NCBI GenBank assembly: GCA_018105865.1
Contig: CM030862.1
Location: forward strand, 11,500,306 to 11,564,305
Source: Metaphire vulgaris
Lineage: Eukaryota > Annelida > Clitellata > Crassiclitellata > Megascolecidae
DNA: 64,000 nucleotides
Direction: 5' to 3'
A model generated the notes under the pieces. The model was not told where the DNA came from. It did not search any database and was given only the letters and a program-made list of their open reading frames with translations. This document shows, in pieces, positions 1-15,026 of the stretch. Position numbers and translations under genes: made by a program. Position 1 is the first letter of the stretch. Every line of letters begins with the position of its first letter.

Positions 1-333
1 TTGTATCAGCCAGACAAATAGAACAAAGGGCCTGGATATATTATAACAACATGGCTCAACATTTCTGCTGTGGCTGGCAACATACAATAATATATTATAA
101 TTGGTTATGATGAAATTTTTTGTATACTACCTCGGTTTACTGAAATAAAATTGCATTGGCTATTTCACAGTAAGGTATATTCTTTAATAGACGATATCTC
201 CTGAAGTATGGGTGATGAAAAAATTCTGATTACATATTTGGAAACTACGTGAAAGACTACATATGGAACAGACCAGAGCGATTCTGTGACAAAAATTGTG
301 TTTACCAGTGATATTGGCTAAATAAAAATTCTT

Positions 334-402
334 TTAACCCCTTAACCGTGTATTTAACTGTAACTCAATGTAAAATGAACGGACATATCCGGGATCCCCA
401 GC
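334..402. mobile_element. piggyBac-like mini-element, truncated copy
   Basis: It begins at a TTAA target with the terminal motif CCCCTTAAC and shares the internal stretch (TAACTCAATGTAAAATG, then ATATCCGGGATCCCC) with complete 70-80 bp copies at 18408, 33629 and 35874. The second terminus is missing. It lies in the intron just past the donor of the CD225-like exon. Confidence 0.55.
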
Positions 403-427
403 ATTGAGTGTTGTCCAGTATACTTAC

Positions 428-599
428 GGGCCGCTATGAAGGCGATTCCTCCGAACAGGAACCCACAAATCCAGAAGACAAAGCAAGACACCGTGGTCGC
501 CACGGTCATCGAAACGAGAGGCTCATCATATTCAAGCTGTGTGACCATCGGCGCTGGTGGTGGTGGTGCTACTTGAGTTACTACCACAGTGGTAGCCAT
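428..599 (-). CDS. CD225/dispanin-like small membrane protein, exon 1 (partial gene)
   Basis: The first coding exon reads from an ATG at 599 down to a strong splice donor (GTAAGTA) after base 428, in phase 1. The 57-residue peptide has a short proline-rich cytoplasmic stretch (PPPPAP) and then a hydrophobic segment with paired cysteines (SCFVFWICGFLFGGIAFIAA). This closely matches the first membrane segment of the complete paralogue at 4419-7726, and the intron has the same position and phase. In CD225 proteins (the IFITM/PRRT/dispanin group) the intron also falls just after the first membrane helix. The second exon should lie at lower coordinates; I could not find it in bases 1-427, so the gene probably runs off the window. 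No PPxY motif is present, unlike the paralogue. Family assignment is by inference from the paralogue. Confidence 0.6.
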
Positions 600-756
600 T
601 TCGGATTGCTGTCAGTTTTTTTTTTTTATTTCGAAAAACATAACGCAGTTAAATTAATTACTTTAAATATCATCATGAGCAACAACAGCGCTAAAACCGC
701 TTGTACCGTTCCGTGTTATCACAGTTCTATAATGTTTGTAAACAAATGAATCGTTG

Positions 757-763
757 AAGCAGC

Positions 764-813
<50 letters not shown>

Positions 814-1107
814 CAGGTGGTGGTGGCAGTAGTAGTGTGGTGGTGGTGGTGGTGGTGGTGGTGGTGGTGGTGGTGGTGTAGCAGCAGTGGCAGTGCAGTG
901 GTGGCAGTGGTGCAGCAGCAGCAGCAGTGGCAGTGGTGGCAGCAGCAGCAGTGGTGGTGGCAGCAGTAGCAGTGGTGGCAGTGGCAGCAGCAGCAGCAGC
1001 AGCAGCAGTGGTGGCAGCAGCAGCAGTGGCAGTAGCAGTGGTAGCAGTAGCAGCAGTAGCAGTAGCAGTAGCAGTGGTAGTAGTAGTAGTAGTAGTAGTA
1101 AGTAGTA

Positions 1108-1162
<55 letters not shown>

Positions 1163-1190
1163 TGATAATAATAACAACAATGATAACAGG
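757..1190. repeat. compound trinucleotide satellite (GTA/GCA/TGG/AAT)n
   Basis: More than 400 bp of interrupted GTA, TGG, GCA and AAT repeats lie upstream of the first CD225-like exon. Every long reading frame here (poly-Ser, poly-Ala, poly-Leu, poly-Thr) is an artefact of the repeat. Confidence 0.95.
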
Positions 1191-1199
1191 GTTTAGAGT

Positions 1200-2320
1200 C
1201 GTTCAGTAGAGGTGATACCGTGATATACTAAGCTTTCAGAATATGTCACCACGATTTTCTCTGCCGTGTCTTCGATGTTTACGCTCATTCGAAACGTACG
1301 ACGACAACTGTCGAACTGACTGCGCCTCGAATGTTAAAGCGCTGCTTATCTAGTAGCGCTTTCCGAGCAGCGCTTCTTCTCCCATTGTGGAAATTCTAAG
1401 CGGATTTCCTTGTGAAAAGAACTGGTTCCACGCCACATTGGCGTAACCAGGAGTGGGACCCAATGGCCCCCTAGAATTATTTTCGAGGAGGAGGGTGGAT
1501 TAGAATGATTATTGGCGGAGCTAGGATAATTACTGGTCAAAGGTCATTTAGTCGCAAGACAATTGTCGCAATGCTAGACACTCAGATAGGAATTTTAAAC
1601 GATAATTAAATGTCCAAAGTCATTTCACGCAAATGTTTGACTTAAACGACCAATGAAGGAATCTATGTGGTCCATAACGAACGTCACGCTCGAGGGGAGG
1701 AGGTCCAAGAAAGTGTGACAGTTTGTGACAGGGGAGGGGTAAAGACCAGCGTGACGTCACACTTTCAGTATTAATAATAGAACCTGAAACATGTCTGATG
1801 GGGGGGGGAATAGTAAAAGACGTTTTTAATTGCTCATTAACACTTTTTAGCCGGAGAAACTTAAAACTTTAAGATCCAATTATATTCGCTATCATTGTCG
1901 GAAGTTAATTGCTTGTTTTTTTTAATACAGAAAATGGAACGATAAACCTGAATATATTAAATAGAAAACCTGTGTGACGTAATTTACCGAACGACGTCAT
2001 AGGGGTGGGGTGTCCGAGATTTGTGACGTACTTTTAATGGGATCCGAGATTTGTGGAAGTTTGTGACAGGGGAGGGGTAAAAAATAGCAAAAGACGTATT
2101 TTAACCACGGCGTCCAGTTAGAATAGGGGTCCATCCTCAGCCCACCCCACGTAGTTAAGCCAATGCATCGTATAAAGGAACAATGTTTTCAAGGTCATCA
2201 ATTCTTCCCCCCCCCCCAATTCCGGAAACCTGGTAACGCCACTGTCAAGCTAATACCAATTTTGCGACGAATTACACAGGCAGGCAGGCAGACAGGCAGG
2301 CAGGCAAGCAAGTCTTAAAG
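1200..2320. other. intergenic stretch, no gene seen
   Basis: I see no coding signal. The region holds decayed repeat pieces. The phrase GTTTGTGACAGGGGAGGGG occurs at about 1720 and again at about 2055, and a GGCA/GACA tract lies at 2278-2308. Confidence 0.6.
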
Positions 2321-2326
2321 AAGACC

Positions 2327-2598
2327 CAGTGGCGTAACGTGGGGGCGGGCGGGGGGCACTTTGTTGACAGCCCCCGGGCCCCGGGCGAGGGAAGCCCCTG
2401 AAGAGGGGTCTAAGCTAGGGTTAGGTTAGGGTTAACCCTAACTTAACCCTAACCCTAGAAATGATGTGCTGACAATCTTTTTTTTGCTCGTCAGGGTGAA
2501 AAAGGAGGCGATAACGTTTTTTTTTGCTCGTCAGCTCGAAACTCTGGGACCCCATGGCAAAGATGCCCCCGGACCCCAAAAGTCACGCTACGCCACTG
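2327..2598. mobile_element. hAT-type MITE carrying head-to-head telomere-like repeats
   Basis: The terminal inverted repeats are CAGTGGCGTAACGTG on the left and the complement of CAGTGGCGTAGCGTG on the right. They are flanked by a near-perfect 8 bp duplication (AGAAGACC and GGAAGACC). CAGTG ends with 8 bp target duplications are the hallmark of hAT elements. Inside, at about 2413-2457, TTAGGG-type and CCCTAA-type units meet head to head. Confidence 0.7.
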
Positions 2599-2812
2599 GG
2601 AAGACCGAATACAGGATCGTAAATGCTATAGTCCTAGTTGTTGCTAATACTATAAATGACATTAGTTATAAAATATTTATGACGTTGCGTCTGTTGTAGT
2701 CGAAACTCGGGGTAGCCTATGGTTGTTTGCCAGGAGTGTTTGTTCTTGAGTGAAAAGCGTTAAAATCAATAATGACATTCTCACGCTTACTAAACCATGC
2801 ACTTGACATCAC

Positions 2813-2867
<55 letters not shown>

Positions 2868-3094
2868 GTAGTGGTAGTAGTAGTAGTAGTAGTAGTAGTA
2901 ATGGTAGTAGTGGTAGTATTAGTAGTGGTGGTAGTAGTAGTGTAGTAGGTAGTGGTAGTGTGTAGTAGTAGTGGTGGTGGTGCAGTGGTAGTAGTGGTGC
3001 AGTAGTGGTGGTAGTAGTAGCAGTAGTAGTAGTAGTAGTAGTGGTAGTGGTAGTGTAGTAGTAGTAGTAATAATAGTAGTAGTAGTAGTAGTAA

Positions 3095-3126
<32 letters not shown>

Positions 3127-3180
3127 CCATTATTATTATTATTATTGTCGTCGTCATCATCATCATCATCATCATCATCA
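2813..3180. repeat. compound trinucleotide satellite (ATT/GTA/ATC)n
   Basis: Continuous ATT, then GTA/GTG, then ATT and ATC repeats. Long minus-strand frames across it are low-complexity artefacts. Confidence 0.95.
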
Positions 3181-3338
3181 GGGTGCGATTTGTGACCTGG
3201 AGCAGTGGAATCTTGCAACTGCTAAAGTTCTCAAAAGAAGTAAGCTTAAATAACACATAGGCCATTCCTTTATTTTATTATGGTAACACAACGATTGAGT
3301 CAAGATGCTCCTAAATATCGCAGAATCATAAGTTCAAA

Positions 3339-3528
3339 CATTAGCGTCGCCACGGGGGGAGGGCAAATGGGGGCAACTGCCACCCAACCTGCCCCAGACC
3401 ACCTACCAGATTCGCGCAAATCCGGTGAGAAAGTTTTTGTGGAGGGGGGATAGGGGTGGGTAAGGAATCTGACACGCCAGACCCCTTTTGCGCCCCCCCG
3501 CAACCAAAAATTCCTGGCGACGCCAATG
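3339..3528. mobile_element. small inverted-repeat DNA element with 8 bp target duplication
   Basis: A 190 bp element begins CATTAGCGTCGCC and ends with the complement of CATTGGCGTCGCC. AGTTCAAA is duplicated exactly on both sides (3331-3338 and 3529-3536). The interior is rich in G and C runs. The 8 bp duplication suggests a non-autonomous hAT-type element. Confidence 0.75.
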
Positions 3529-3932
3529 AGTTCAAACATTGAGATGTATAATGTATACAGCCTAATAGAGTCCACATAGAAAAGTACGTTATCTACCCTG
3601 TAATAAATGACTGCAGGTTTACTTGTTACGTCTAAAAGCTATTTACAGTTACACTGGACACGGTAACCAACGGCATTAAGTGTTGTACGCTTTTTAGTTT
3701 TACTTTGGCGGATGCAGAGAAAAACATTTTGGACAAACAACTTCCCTGGGCCACAAAAATCGAGACACCGGCCTGAGCTAGTAGACGTTCTCTTTCTCTG
3801 ATATAAGACTTATCGCACTAGTAGAGACATAGAACTTGAGACGCAGCTTTTCAACATTTCCTACTAAAGACTATTGTAAAGTGCTCTTGACTATGGCCTT
3901 CGCCAGGCATATAGCGCTATATAAATTGTCGT

Positions 3933-3992
<60 letters not shown>

Positions 3993-4031
3993 GAAATCTT
4001 ATTGATTATTCCGCTTAATGTTGATTCCTGC

Positions 4032-4223
4032 CAGTGTTTATTCTAGGCCTGTTTTTTTTTTTTGAAATTCCCCTTCCCCAAGTTTTAAATTTCCCCATCC
4101 AAAATTTGTATATGTTGGCTTGGGGATGGAAACCCCCAAAGCGTGGAGAGACAAATCTTGTCCCCCATTTCAAACATTTCAACATTTCAAACAATGTCAA
4201 GGTGGCTAGAATAAACACTGATC
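4032..4223. mobile_element. hAT-type MITE, TTATTCTAG family
   Basis: The termini CAGTGTTTATTCTAGGCC and GGCTAGAATAAACACTG form an inverted repeat. ATTCCTGC occurs on both sides (4024-4031 and 4224-4231) as a target duplication. It belongs to the same family as 9261-9444. Confidence 0.65.
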
Positions 4224-4418
4224 ATTCCTGCACATATTGAAGATCAGCCTATAGTTATTCTGCTCCTCAGCCGTGTTGACTTCGCAGCGTTGAAGCCAAG
4301 GGTTGAATCTCGTCCGACCAAACACGTTTTCCACTCGCGACGCTTCCAGACCCCCTCCCCAGCAGTCAGACACCCCCGTCGTCTACGGCGGTCGGCGCCT
4401 CCAATCAGGAAATCGACG

Positions 4419-7726
<3,308 letters not shown>

Positions 7727-7939
7727 CTGCGCTGTAATTATAGGTCCATCTCAAATTTAAATTTTATATGCATTCTCGTTGAATCGCATCAGCGCCCTTA
7801 ATTGTCGTAGGCCTTAGCCTAGTTCACGGCGTTATAGAAGTTGTCTTGAAATAAATAAATAAATAAATGAACGCATTCAGCTGAGTCGAATAAATTTACA
7901 TCTTTCATGACATAATCCTTTATTGCCTAAACAATCTGC

Positions 7940-8240
7940 ATATCGAAAATTTCATGCAAACTGAAACTGCTCTCCATTTCTGTGCCAAAAATCTGGAACT
8001 CTCTCTCTCTCTCTCTCGCTCTCTCCCTCTGTTGTCAGAACTTTCAATAAACTGATTTTTTTCAGATCGAGACTAAAAACACATCTCTTTCAACTAGCTT
8101 TTCTTCCATAGTCGGTCTTACTCTTTCCCTCTGACTGATCTCTGGAATGACCTGGGGTCTTTTGCGGATGGATTTGAAGACCATCGATTGATACCCAAGG
8201 TATTAGAACTGATGCTATAGAAATAATATTATTATTAAAA

Positions 8241-8300
<60 letters not shown>

Positions 8301-8302
8301 AA

Positions 8303-8338
<36 letters not shown>

Positions 8339-8404
8339 TTGACATTATTACTACTACTACAAAACTACTACTAAATTACTACTACTACTACTACTAAATA
8401 ATAA
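7940..8404 (+). mobile_element. LINE 3' end remnant with (ATT)n tail
   Basis: A plus-strand frame reads RSRLKTHLFQLAF, a phrase typical of the C-terminal end of CR1/L2-like reverse transcriptase ORFs. It is followed by an untranslated tail and then ATT and CTA repeats. It is short and full of stops, so it is a decayed 5'-truncated copy. Confidence 0.5.
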
Positions 8405-9260
8405 TGCTCGCTTTATCGGGACCTGGATAATATTGATCTTCATTGAATTCATGCTGAACAACGTATCAATGATGTTACTGTACATACGCCACCTGAAAGC
8501 TCTGCGCCACGTAATTGACAAGGCCTATGGGTCGTTAAAATCCCAGAACTGTGACCATTTGTGACGCTGTACACGTATTTTTCGTGTACGTTAAAACAGA
8601 ATAACCAACGTCGTCGCACGCCCACCCCTCTGACGCTGCAAATGACTCGACTAAACTACGAACAATTGTTACCAATAGCAACGTCGTCTTCGAACATCGT
8701 CCACCAACGCATCGCGACGTAAGGACTAAACGGTCTATTAATAGTCAACGCTCGCCCACCAACGCATCGCGACGTAAGGACTAAACGGTCTAAACCGTCT
8801 ACCAATAGTCAACCAATCAGAACGCTTGAAGGTAACAGACATACAGAATAACGATTTTAATATGATAGATTATTATTATTATTATTGTTGTTGTTGTTGT
8901 TGTTATTATTAATTAATTAATTTATTACTATTATTATTTTTATTAATTTATTCATCTTACCTTTTAGAGAAAATAGGCCTATCTTTAAGAATCAAAGGAG
9001 ATCATCGAAGCGGTTTTCGTGGATTTACTGAAGGTTAGCGCGATAAACCCCACTCCCCCACATACACACATGTGGTTCGTTTCCGAGCAGGACCCAGAAT
9101 CCACAAACCGAATCGATGCTCCTATAGGCTTCATGGACCAACGAACCTGACCGGACGTCTATAGCCTGCAAACGTAGCGTTTACGGTCGACCGGTTTGGC
9201 GTTGCCATTGGTTTTGTTGTATCAGCCAGAATTCGCAATCGATGGAATAGGCCTAACGAC
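8405..9260. other. intergenic region with a tandem duplication
   Basis: I see no gene. A ~55 bp stretch containing CCAACGCATCGCGACGTAAG is repeated at 8701 and 8757 and is followed by a CCAAT motif at about 8812. It lies about 1 kb upstream of the minus-strand CD225-like gene, so a promoter role is possible but unproven. Confidence 0.4.
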
Positions 9261-9444
9261 CAGTGCTTATTCTAGCCACCTTGACATTGGGGGGTATTTT
9301 GAATTTTTTCTGGGGGTGGACAAGGTCTGAGTCTCCCCACTTTGGGGGGGGATTTTCATCCCCCAGCCAACATATAATTTTTTTGAGGGGGGATTTCAAA
9401 ACTTGGGGGGAATTCTCCCCAGAGAAGGCCTAGAACAAACACTG
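9261..9444. mobile_element. hAT-type MITE, TTATTCTAG family
   Basis: It starts CAGTGCTTATTCTAGCC and ends with the complement of CAGTGTTTGTTCTAGGCC. CCTAACGAC is duplicated on both sides. The interior is rich in G/C runs. Related copies lie at 4032-4223, at about 9880-10108 and at 29340-29428 (the last two incomplete). Confidence 0.75.
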
Positions 9445-12400
9445 CCTAACGACGACAGTCATTAAGATGAGGATTGGGTCTACAACAGCAGTACCCACCC
9501 AAACACTTGTCAGCGGTGATCAGCAGAGGTCGCTTCTAGGTCTAGACCGGTAGGCCATGGCCTGCCCAAAAGTACGTTGTCAGGCCTACGGTCCCTACCC
9601 AAAATATAGGAGGCTTATCCTGCGGTTGGCCTACCAGAAAAATTACGTTATGCGGTTGGGTAACTTGACACAGTCACGTCTATTTCCATAGACCTATATA
9701 TTAACAATTCTGTTCAGATCATCCCACCCACTGGGCTCATCCTCCCGTTGATAAAAAATTACGTTATGCGGTTGGGTAACTTGGGCACATTCACCCATTT
9801 CCATAAAATATTATCAACGGTTTTGTGCATCAGAGATTCAAAATAGAACGTGCATGCCTTAAAGTGCTCATGTTGCATTGGGGGGAGGGGGAAATTTCCC
9901 CCCAAAAGTGTGACGAGAGGGGGTTTTTATTTTGGAGAGGTTGGAGAGGGGAAAAAGAGAAGGATATATATGACCATATAGAAGAGTATTTGAAAGAAAA
10001 GGAAGGATGTGATTACCTTTTTTTGCTCGTCAAGGTTTTTGGGCAGACAAACCTTCTCCCCCCAAACATTTCACCCCCCCAATGTCAAGGTGGCTAGAAT
10101 AAACACTGCGGACAAGGTTCAAACAGATAAGAAAAATAACTAGGCCTAAGCATAGACCATAGGCGCGTCTGGTGAATTGCATATGTTCCCGGTTCAAAGT
10201 TCATTTAGCAAGTCAAAGAATTTGAATTTTTCATTGGAGTACAATCAGTACATTCTATTTATAACGGGCAAATAATTCTAATAAGTGATGTAGTAGGCCT
10301 AAACCTATGCTATTCAGAACAGTGTTAAAACAAATTAATTCAAAGGCCCATCCATATAGGCCTATATAGGCCTACACGTTTGGTAGAGGAAGTATTTTAG
10401 GTCCATAATATCACGACTCGGAGTATAATTAGATTTTAGTATCACAGACAGGTATAACCTACACAAAATGCATGGACAGGTTGGCACTGCAATGCTGGAG
10501 GTACACTTCCTAAACCGAACAAGGAAGTGAGTCACATTTTCTTGGGAAAAGTGATTTGTTTTCTCGAATGGACAGAGTACTTGGGGCGTCGAGGAATTCC
10601 AATGAGACCATTTGACGAGCTTACGCGTACTGCTGACAATATTATGGTCGGCAATAATTATTAGAACCGTTATAAAGCCAGACAAATACTCCCAGATAAC
10701 TTCAGAGTTCTGCAATTTAAAGTTAAAGTACTGGGATTTTACTGAAGCTGGAAATCCCAGATCTATACAGTCAAAGTCATGCGCATAGAGCTCTAAATTG
10801 ATCCGCTGTCTTTGGCTGCGATAAGTCGTAAGTTCGCGTTTTATTATTGATTATTAATTTGATAAAAATTGTTTTAATATTTCTACATTTGTTCGTTTGT
10901 AGGCGAACGATTTGTCGTTTCTGTTAATCGAAGGGAAGCGAAAATCATCGTTTACCCTACGGTGATATTAGAGGACCCATTAAGAGCGTTTTCTGGGGCT
11001 TGACCTTGAAACTACTTCATTACATACAGACAATAATTTGTATTTTACAGTAAATTATATTATTCAGTTGTTATTTGTCGTATATTTTATCACACTAACA
11101 TGATTTATGATAAGATACATGGACTGAATATGCCAAATAGTCTACGTTGGCGAAAGACCTTTAGGTTACCGCTGCCAGCGACCGCCACAAAACATTGGCA
11201 TATACTTTATATAGCGCTGTAAAATAGGTTGTTCATTTGCGGCATTGCGTCACATTTATGCTACATTGCAGTATTATCTTTGAAACTTGACAACTTTGGA
11301 TTTATTAAAATTGAGATTTTTATGGTCTTTTTCTATAAATTGAGATGCCTTTTGAATAAAATTTGCAGGTTTTAATGCTTAGTATTGTCAGGTCGTGGCA
11401 TTGTGGACAAAACTAATGTTATGATATTATGATTGGGGACTGTAAATCAGGCTGACTTGTTTTAAATGACTTGGGGGGGATTCTACTTCGGAGTGACCAT
11501 CGACTGATGCCAAGTATATTACTGAAGTGGCGCTATAGAAGTTCTCTAGTTAGTAGTTTAATGAGATATAGCTGTGAATAGAGTTAAGCAGTTCAAATGC
11601 AAATAATTACTGGATGTGAAATGTCTAGAGTAAATTTAAGAGAAATTACATACTGTAATTTGATATCAGATCATTTCAAGTTAAATTGCATTAGGCTGAA
11701 TACTGTTTATTATTGAGTGAACAATTATTTTATGCTTTTGACTAATTGTGTTACTTGAGTTGGATGTGATTCATCTATCTATTTAATCTCTAAGATCTGA
11801 TATGTTTGCTTTAGTACAATGTCTGTGTCTGTGTGTGTGTGTGTTTGCATGTCTGTGTTTTTGTGCATAGGAGCGAATAATAACCTTTGTAGTTTATTCT
11901 TCAACAGCCATTGATTTATTTCTTATAAGATGTTTATCTTGCAAGCAGTCTCCTAGTTTTTCTTAGTTTGAAACTTCCATTGGAGAATACAAATACGGGA
12001 TACCTTCAGTCATTCATTTGTCATGCGTTGAAATGCTTGAGAGATTTTGTGCATTGACGTCAGCTACTCAGAATGAACTGTGGCATTCATTTTGCCTTTG
12101 GCCATCATGCTTTTGTTACATGTGTTGGTACTGTACTGTACTGCTCTGGTAAATGTCAACGATATTTAAATGGCACAACAATATTTATTGAACTTTGTTG
12201 GGCCTGTGTGAAACTCCTTGTGCCTCCAGGCATTTTATTTCATCTGTGATCTTGTGCAGTCACATTCTGTGCATTGCTTTTCGGGCGTTCTCATATTCAT
12301 CGTTTGTTGAATTTGGTGAAGCATCAAGGTGAATTTTTCAGATTTGGTGTCTTGTTCATTTAACTCTTCTGCTGTGTGTTGCCTTTTTCTTACGCATTCG

Positions 12401-13560
12401 CTTTACAAGACTGTGTAAATCCAGTGTAGGTTAGTTGATTGAAGCTTGATTGACAAGACTGCAATTTAAGTGTAGATTGTTAGTTGATTGAGACTTGATT
12501 AAAAGTAGCAGTTTTATTAATATTTTAAGGAAAATGTCAACAGATTTACTAGTTTTAATGGTAAAGTTCCATGTTTTGCTTCATCATTGATTCGATTTTC
12601 TGCTGCTGCCTGTTGAATGTTGAAGCAGTTGACCTGAACTATGAACTATGTATGAACTGTGAACTATGTAGCCTTATTGTGAGACACAATTTTTTGGGTC
12701 TGTGACATTTTAAACTTAAGGACTGTCTGATTGTGGTGGGTGGTGGAGCAGTGGTTAGGGCACTGGTCTGCCAACCTTGAGGTCCATGGTTCAACTCCCA
12801 GCCATGGCAGAAACTCTTCGGTTGTCTCTGTCCCAAGCGCCCCCAGTCAACTCAGCTGTGAATGAGTACATAGGGTGTTAACTCGGTGGAAGGAAAGGCG
12901 GTGAGGGAAAGGCTGGCAACCGCCCTCATTCAGCCATTGCTAAGTAAAACTGAAGACGCTAACCCTTCGGTTCTCTGTACGGGCGCTGAGTCCATGGAGT
13001 GTACCTTTACTTTTTACTGCCTGATTTGCATAGCAATAGCCAAAGTTGGTATAATTTTACGTTGAGTAATGGAAGCATACACTGATCGGGAATAATAATG
13101 CATTAGGTGGCCATAAATGAGTGTGATATAAAGGAAAGTGACATTAAATATGGCTGTTATTGATGCAACGCTGTCAGGTAAAGCTATTTAACATAAATGC
13201 TACCTGTATGCATGTTTTTCTGCTTTTATCTACCTGGCCGGATAAAATTTCTCCCCTTTTTCGCCTGTGAATTGCTCACAGACAGCGTTGCCAGATGTTA
13301 TCTTACAGTTTTTTGGTATAGAGTTTATTTTTGCTTTAAGCTATAATTTCAGTATTATTTAGTATGTAAGTATATGTACCGGTATTTGTATGCATTTCTC
13401 CTAGGGTAGTAGAAATTGAATATCAACAGGACTTTTACCCGACTCTTAGAAATAACTTTCAAATTTTGGTTTGGGTATTGAGTTTGTGGCTTTTGAACAT
13501 ATTGACTATTTTTATTTAAGTTTTTGTGCCTTCAATGGATGTTTTTCTATTACATTGCAT
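9445..13560. other. intergenic region upstream of ALAS
   Basis: No convincing gene. It contains a duplicated ~60 bp phrase (ACGTTATGCGGTTGGGTAAC at about 9645 and 9762) and a MITE fragment ending at 10108. A 117-codon minus-strand frame at 10362-10715 resembles no family I know. A SINE lies at 12733-13020. If the exon at 13582 is genuine, a noncoding ALAS first exon should lie somewhere here. Confidence 0.4.
12733..13020 (+). mobile_element. tRNA-derived SINE
   Basis: A pol III type A box (TGGAGCAGTGGTTAGGG) is followed about 40 bp later by a B box (GGTTCAACTCC), then a tRNA-unrelated body of about 200 bp. The spacing and both boxes match a tRNA head, but it does not fold as an intact tRNA gene. 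Confidence 0.7.
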
Positions 13561-13581
13561 TGCATTTTGTTTTTTTTTCAG

Positions 13582-13648
13582 TTTCCAAAAATACCAGTTT
13601 GTTTTCATCTTTTTGTTGAAACATCACGTCGTGCCAGAATGAAGCAAG
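13582..13648 (+). other. ALAS: candidate alternative first coding exon of ALAS
   Basis: A good acceptor (TTTTTTTTCAG) and donor (CAAG, then GTAAGA) bound a 67 bp exon. Its ATG at 13639 gives Met-Lys-Gln and ends in phase 1. Spliced to the ALAS exon at 15221 it reads in frame into [11 protein letters not shown]. The match in phase and the strong sites support an alternative transcript, but only RNA evidence can confirm it. Confidence 0.45.
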
Positions 13649-14052
13649 GTAAGAAAGGGTTTGAGCACCTGATCATTTCAAATCTTGAAACTAATAAATT
13701 AACAATTATTTTTAATTATAACTGTTATTAAATAAATTAATGACATATTTGGTTTATTTTGTGGCATATTTTAGAATCTGCATCAGTTTTCTTACATGCT
13801 TTTATCTCTGAAAACTAATTCATAGTCTCTTTCTACAGTTATAATTCAGTTACATCTGTAGTGTCTCAGTATACATGGTGAAATACCCCCCCCCCCTTAG
13901 AGGATTTAAATTCATGTCTTTGAAGTTGAACATGCTTAGGCAGAGAGAGTTAAGAAATACATATCTTTTAGTTGATTATATAGGTCAAATGTAGACCAAG
14001 AGTCAGGGACATTCACTAGTCAGCTACTATGTGATTTATTATAGTATTTAGG

Positions 14053-14325
14053 AAGTTTGCTCAGTTTGCTTGCCTGCCTGCCTCTCTGTCTGCCTGTCTG
14101 TCTGCCTGTCTGTCTGTCGGTCTGTCTATCTGTTCTTGTCTTCTCTGTTTTGAGCATAGCCTCCTGACAGTAGCTATTAATTCTGCATGCCTGTCTTTCT
14201 GTCAGTCTTTCTGTCTGTCTGTCTTTCTGTCTGTTCTTGTCTTCTCTGTTTTGAGCAAAGCCTTCTGACAGTAGCTATTAAATCTGCCTGCCTGTCTGTC
14301 TGTCTGTCTGTCTGTCTCTTCTATC
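14053..14325. repeat. (CTGT/CTGC)n tetranucleotide tracts
   Basis: Three tracts of CTGT/CTGC repeats are separated by near-identical ~60 bp spacers (CTTGTCTTCTCTGTTTTGAG and similar). This indicates local tandem duplication. Confidence 0.85.
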
Positions 14326-14844
14326 CAGTGGGAGTATTTTTATTCAGGTTTTCTCTGACAGTATTCATTAAGCTAAGTTGCTGAAATGGAGAGAGCATCA
14401 AAGTTTGAAATCTATGGTCTCATACCCAATGCAGACATTGTCCTCATTGTCTGAAGACTTAGGTGTGCTTGGAATGCAAAAGAAATAAAGATCAATTTGA
14501 ACACATTTTAAAATTTGGATACACAAATCTTTTCGTCTGTGAAAAGGTTGGATAGCAGGATGAAAGTGCGATAAGATTGTCTGATTTGAAATGTGATATT
14601 TTGTGATATCTGCGACGGCCTTGAACTGTATGGCACAATCCCTTATAAAAAAAGTAGGTACAACGATTTATACAGTACATCTTGACACAGATTCCTGACT
14701 TCAATTTGGCACAGCCCGAGATTTGTCTTGTAACCTAGGATGGACTTTTAAGTCTTGTGGTAAACAGTACGTCGTATTGCATCTGGTGTGCATTTTGGTA
14801 TGGATAAATTCTGTTTAAACTCATGATCAAAGTGCAACCGTGGC

Positions 14845-14852
14845 TATATAAG
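14845..14852 (+). promoter_or_regulatory. ALAS: TATA box of ALAS
   Basis: TATATAAG sits about 180 bp upstream of the ALAS ATG at 15027, which predicts a start site near 14875 and a first exon ending at 15045. I looked for an iron-responsive element (CAGTGN loop with a bulged C) in this leader and saw none. Confidence 0.5.
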
Positions 14853-15026
14853 GCCGTAGACGGTGAGACTTTGGCGTTGCTTTTGCGCGGAAGGTCCGAC
14901 GAAGCACACCGTAACGAAGAAGAGTAGAAAAGGGAAGGAACCAAAGCCTGTTGCCTGGATATACTCTTGGGGATAAAGATTTTGACATCTTTGGTTGTGG
15001 CTTCTAACGCGTACCGTGCTGTGAGC

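Noticed and set aside
719..1196. Long reading frames of poly-Leu, poly-Thr, poly-Ser, poly-Ala
   Set aside because: They are translations of trinucleotide satellites in several frames at once, with no unique sequence.
10362..10715. 117-codon minus-strand frame with Met start
   Set aside because: No family resemblance, no splice or paralogue support, and surrounding DNA is intergenic; length is within chance.
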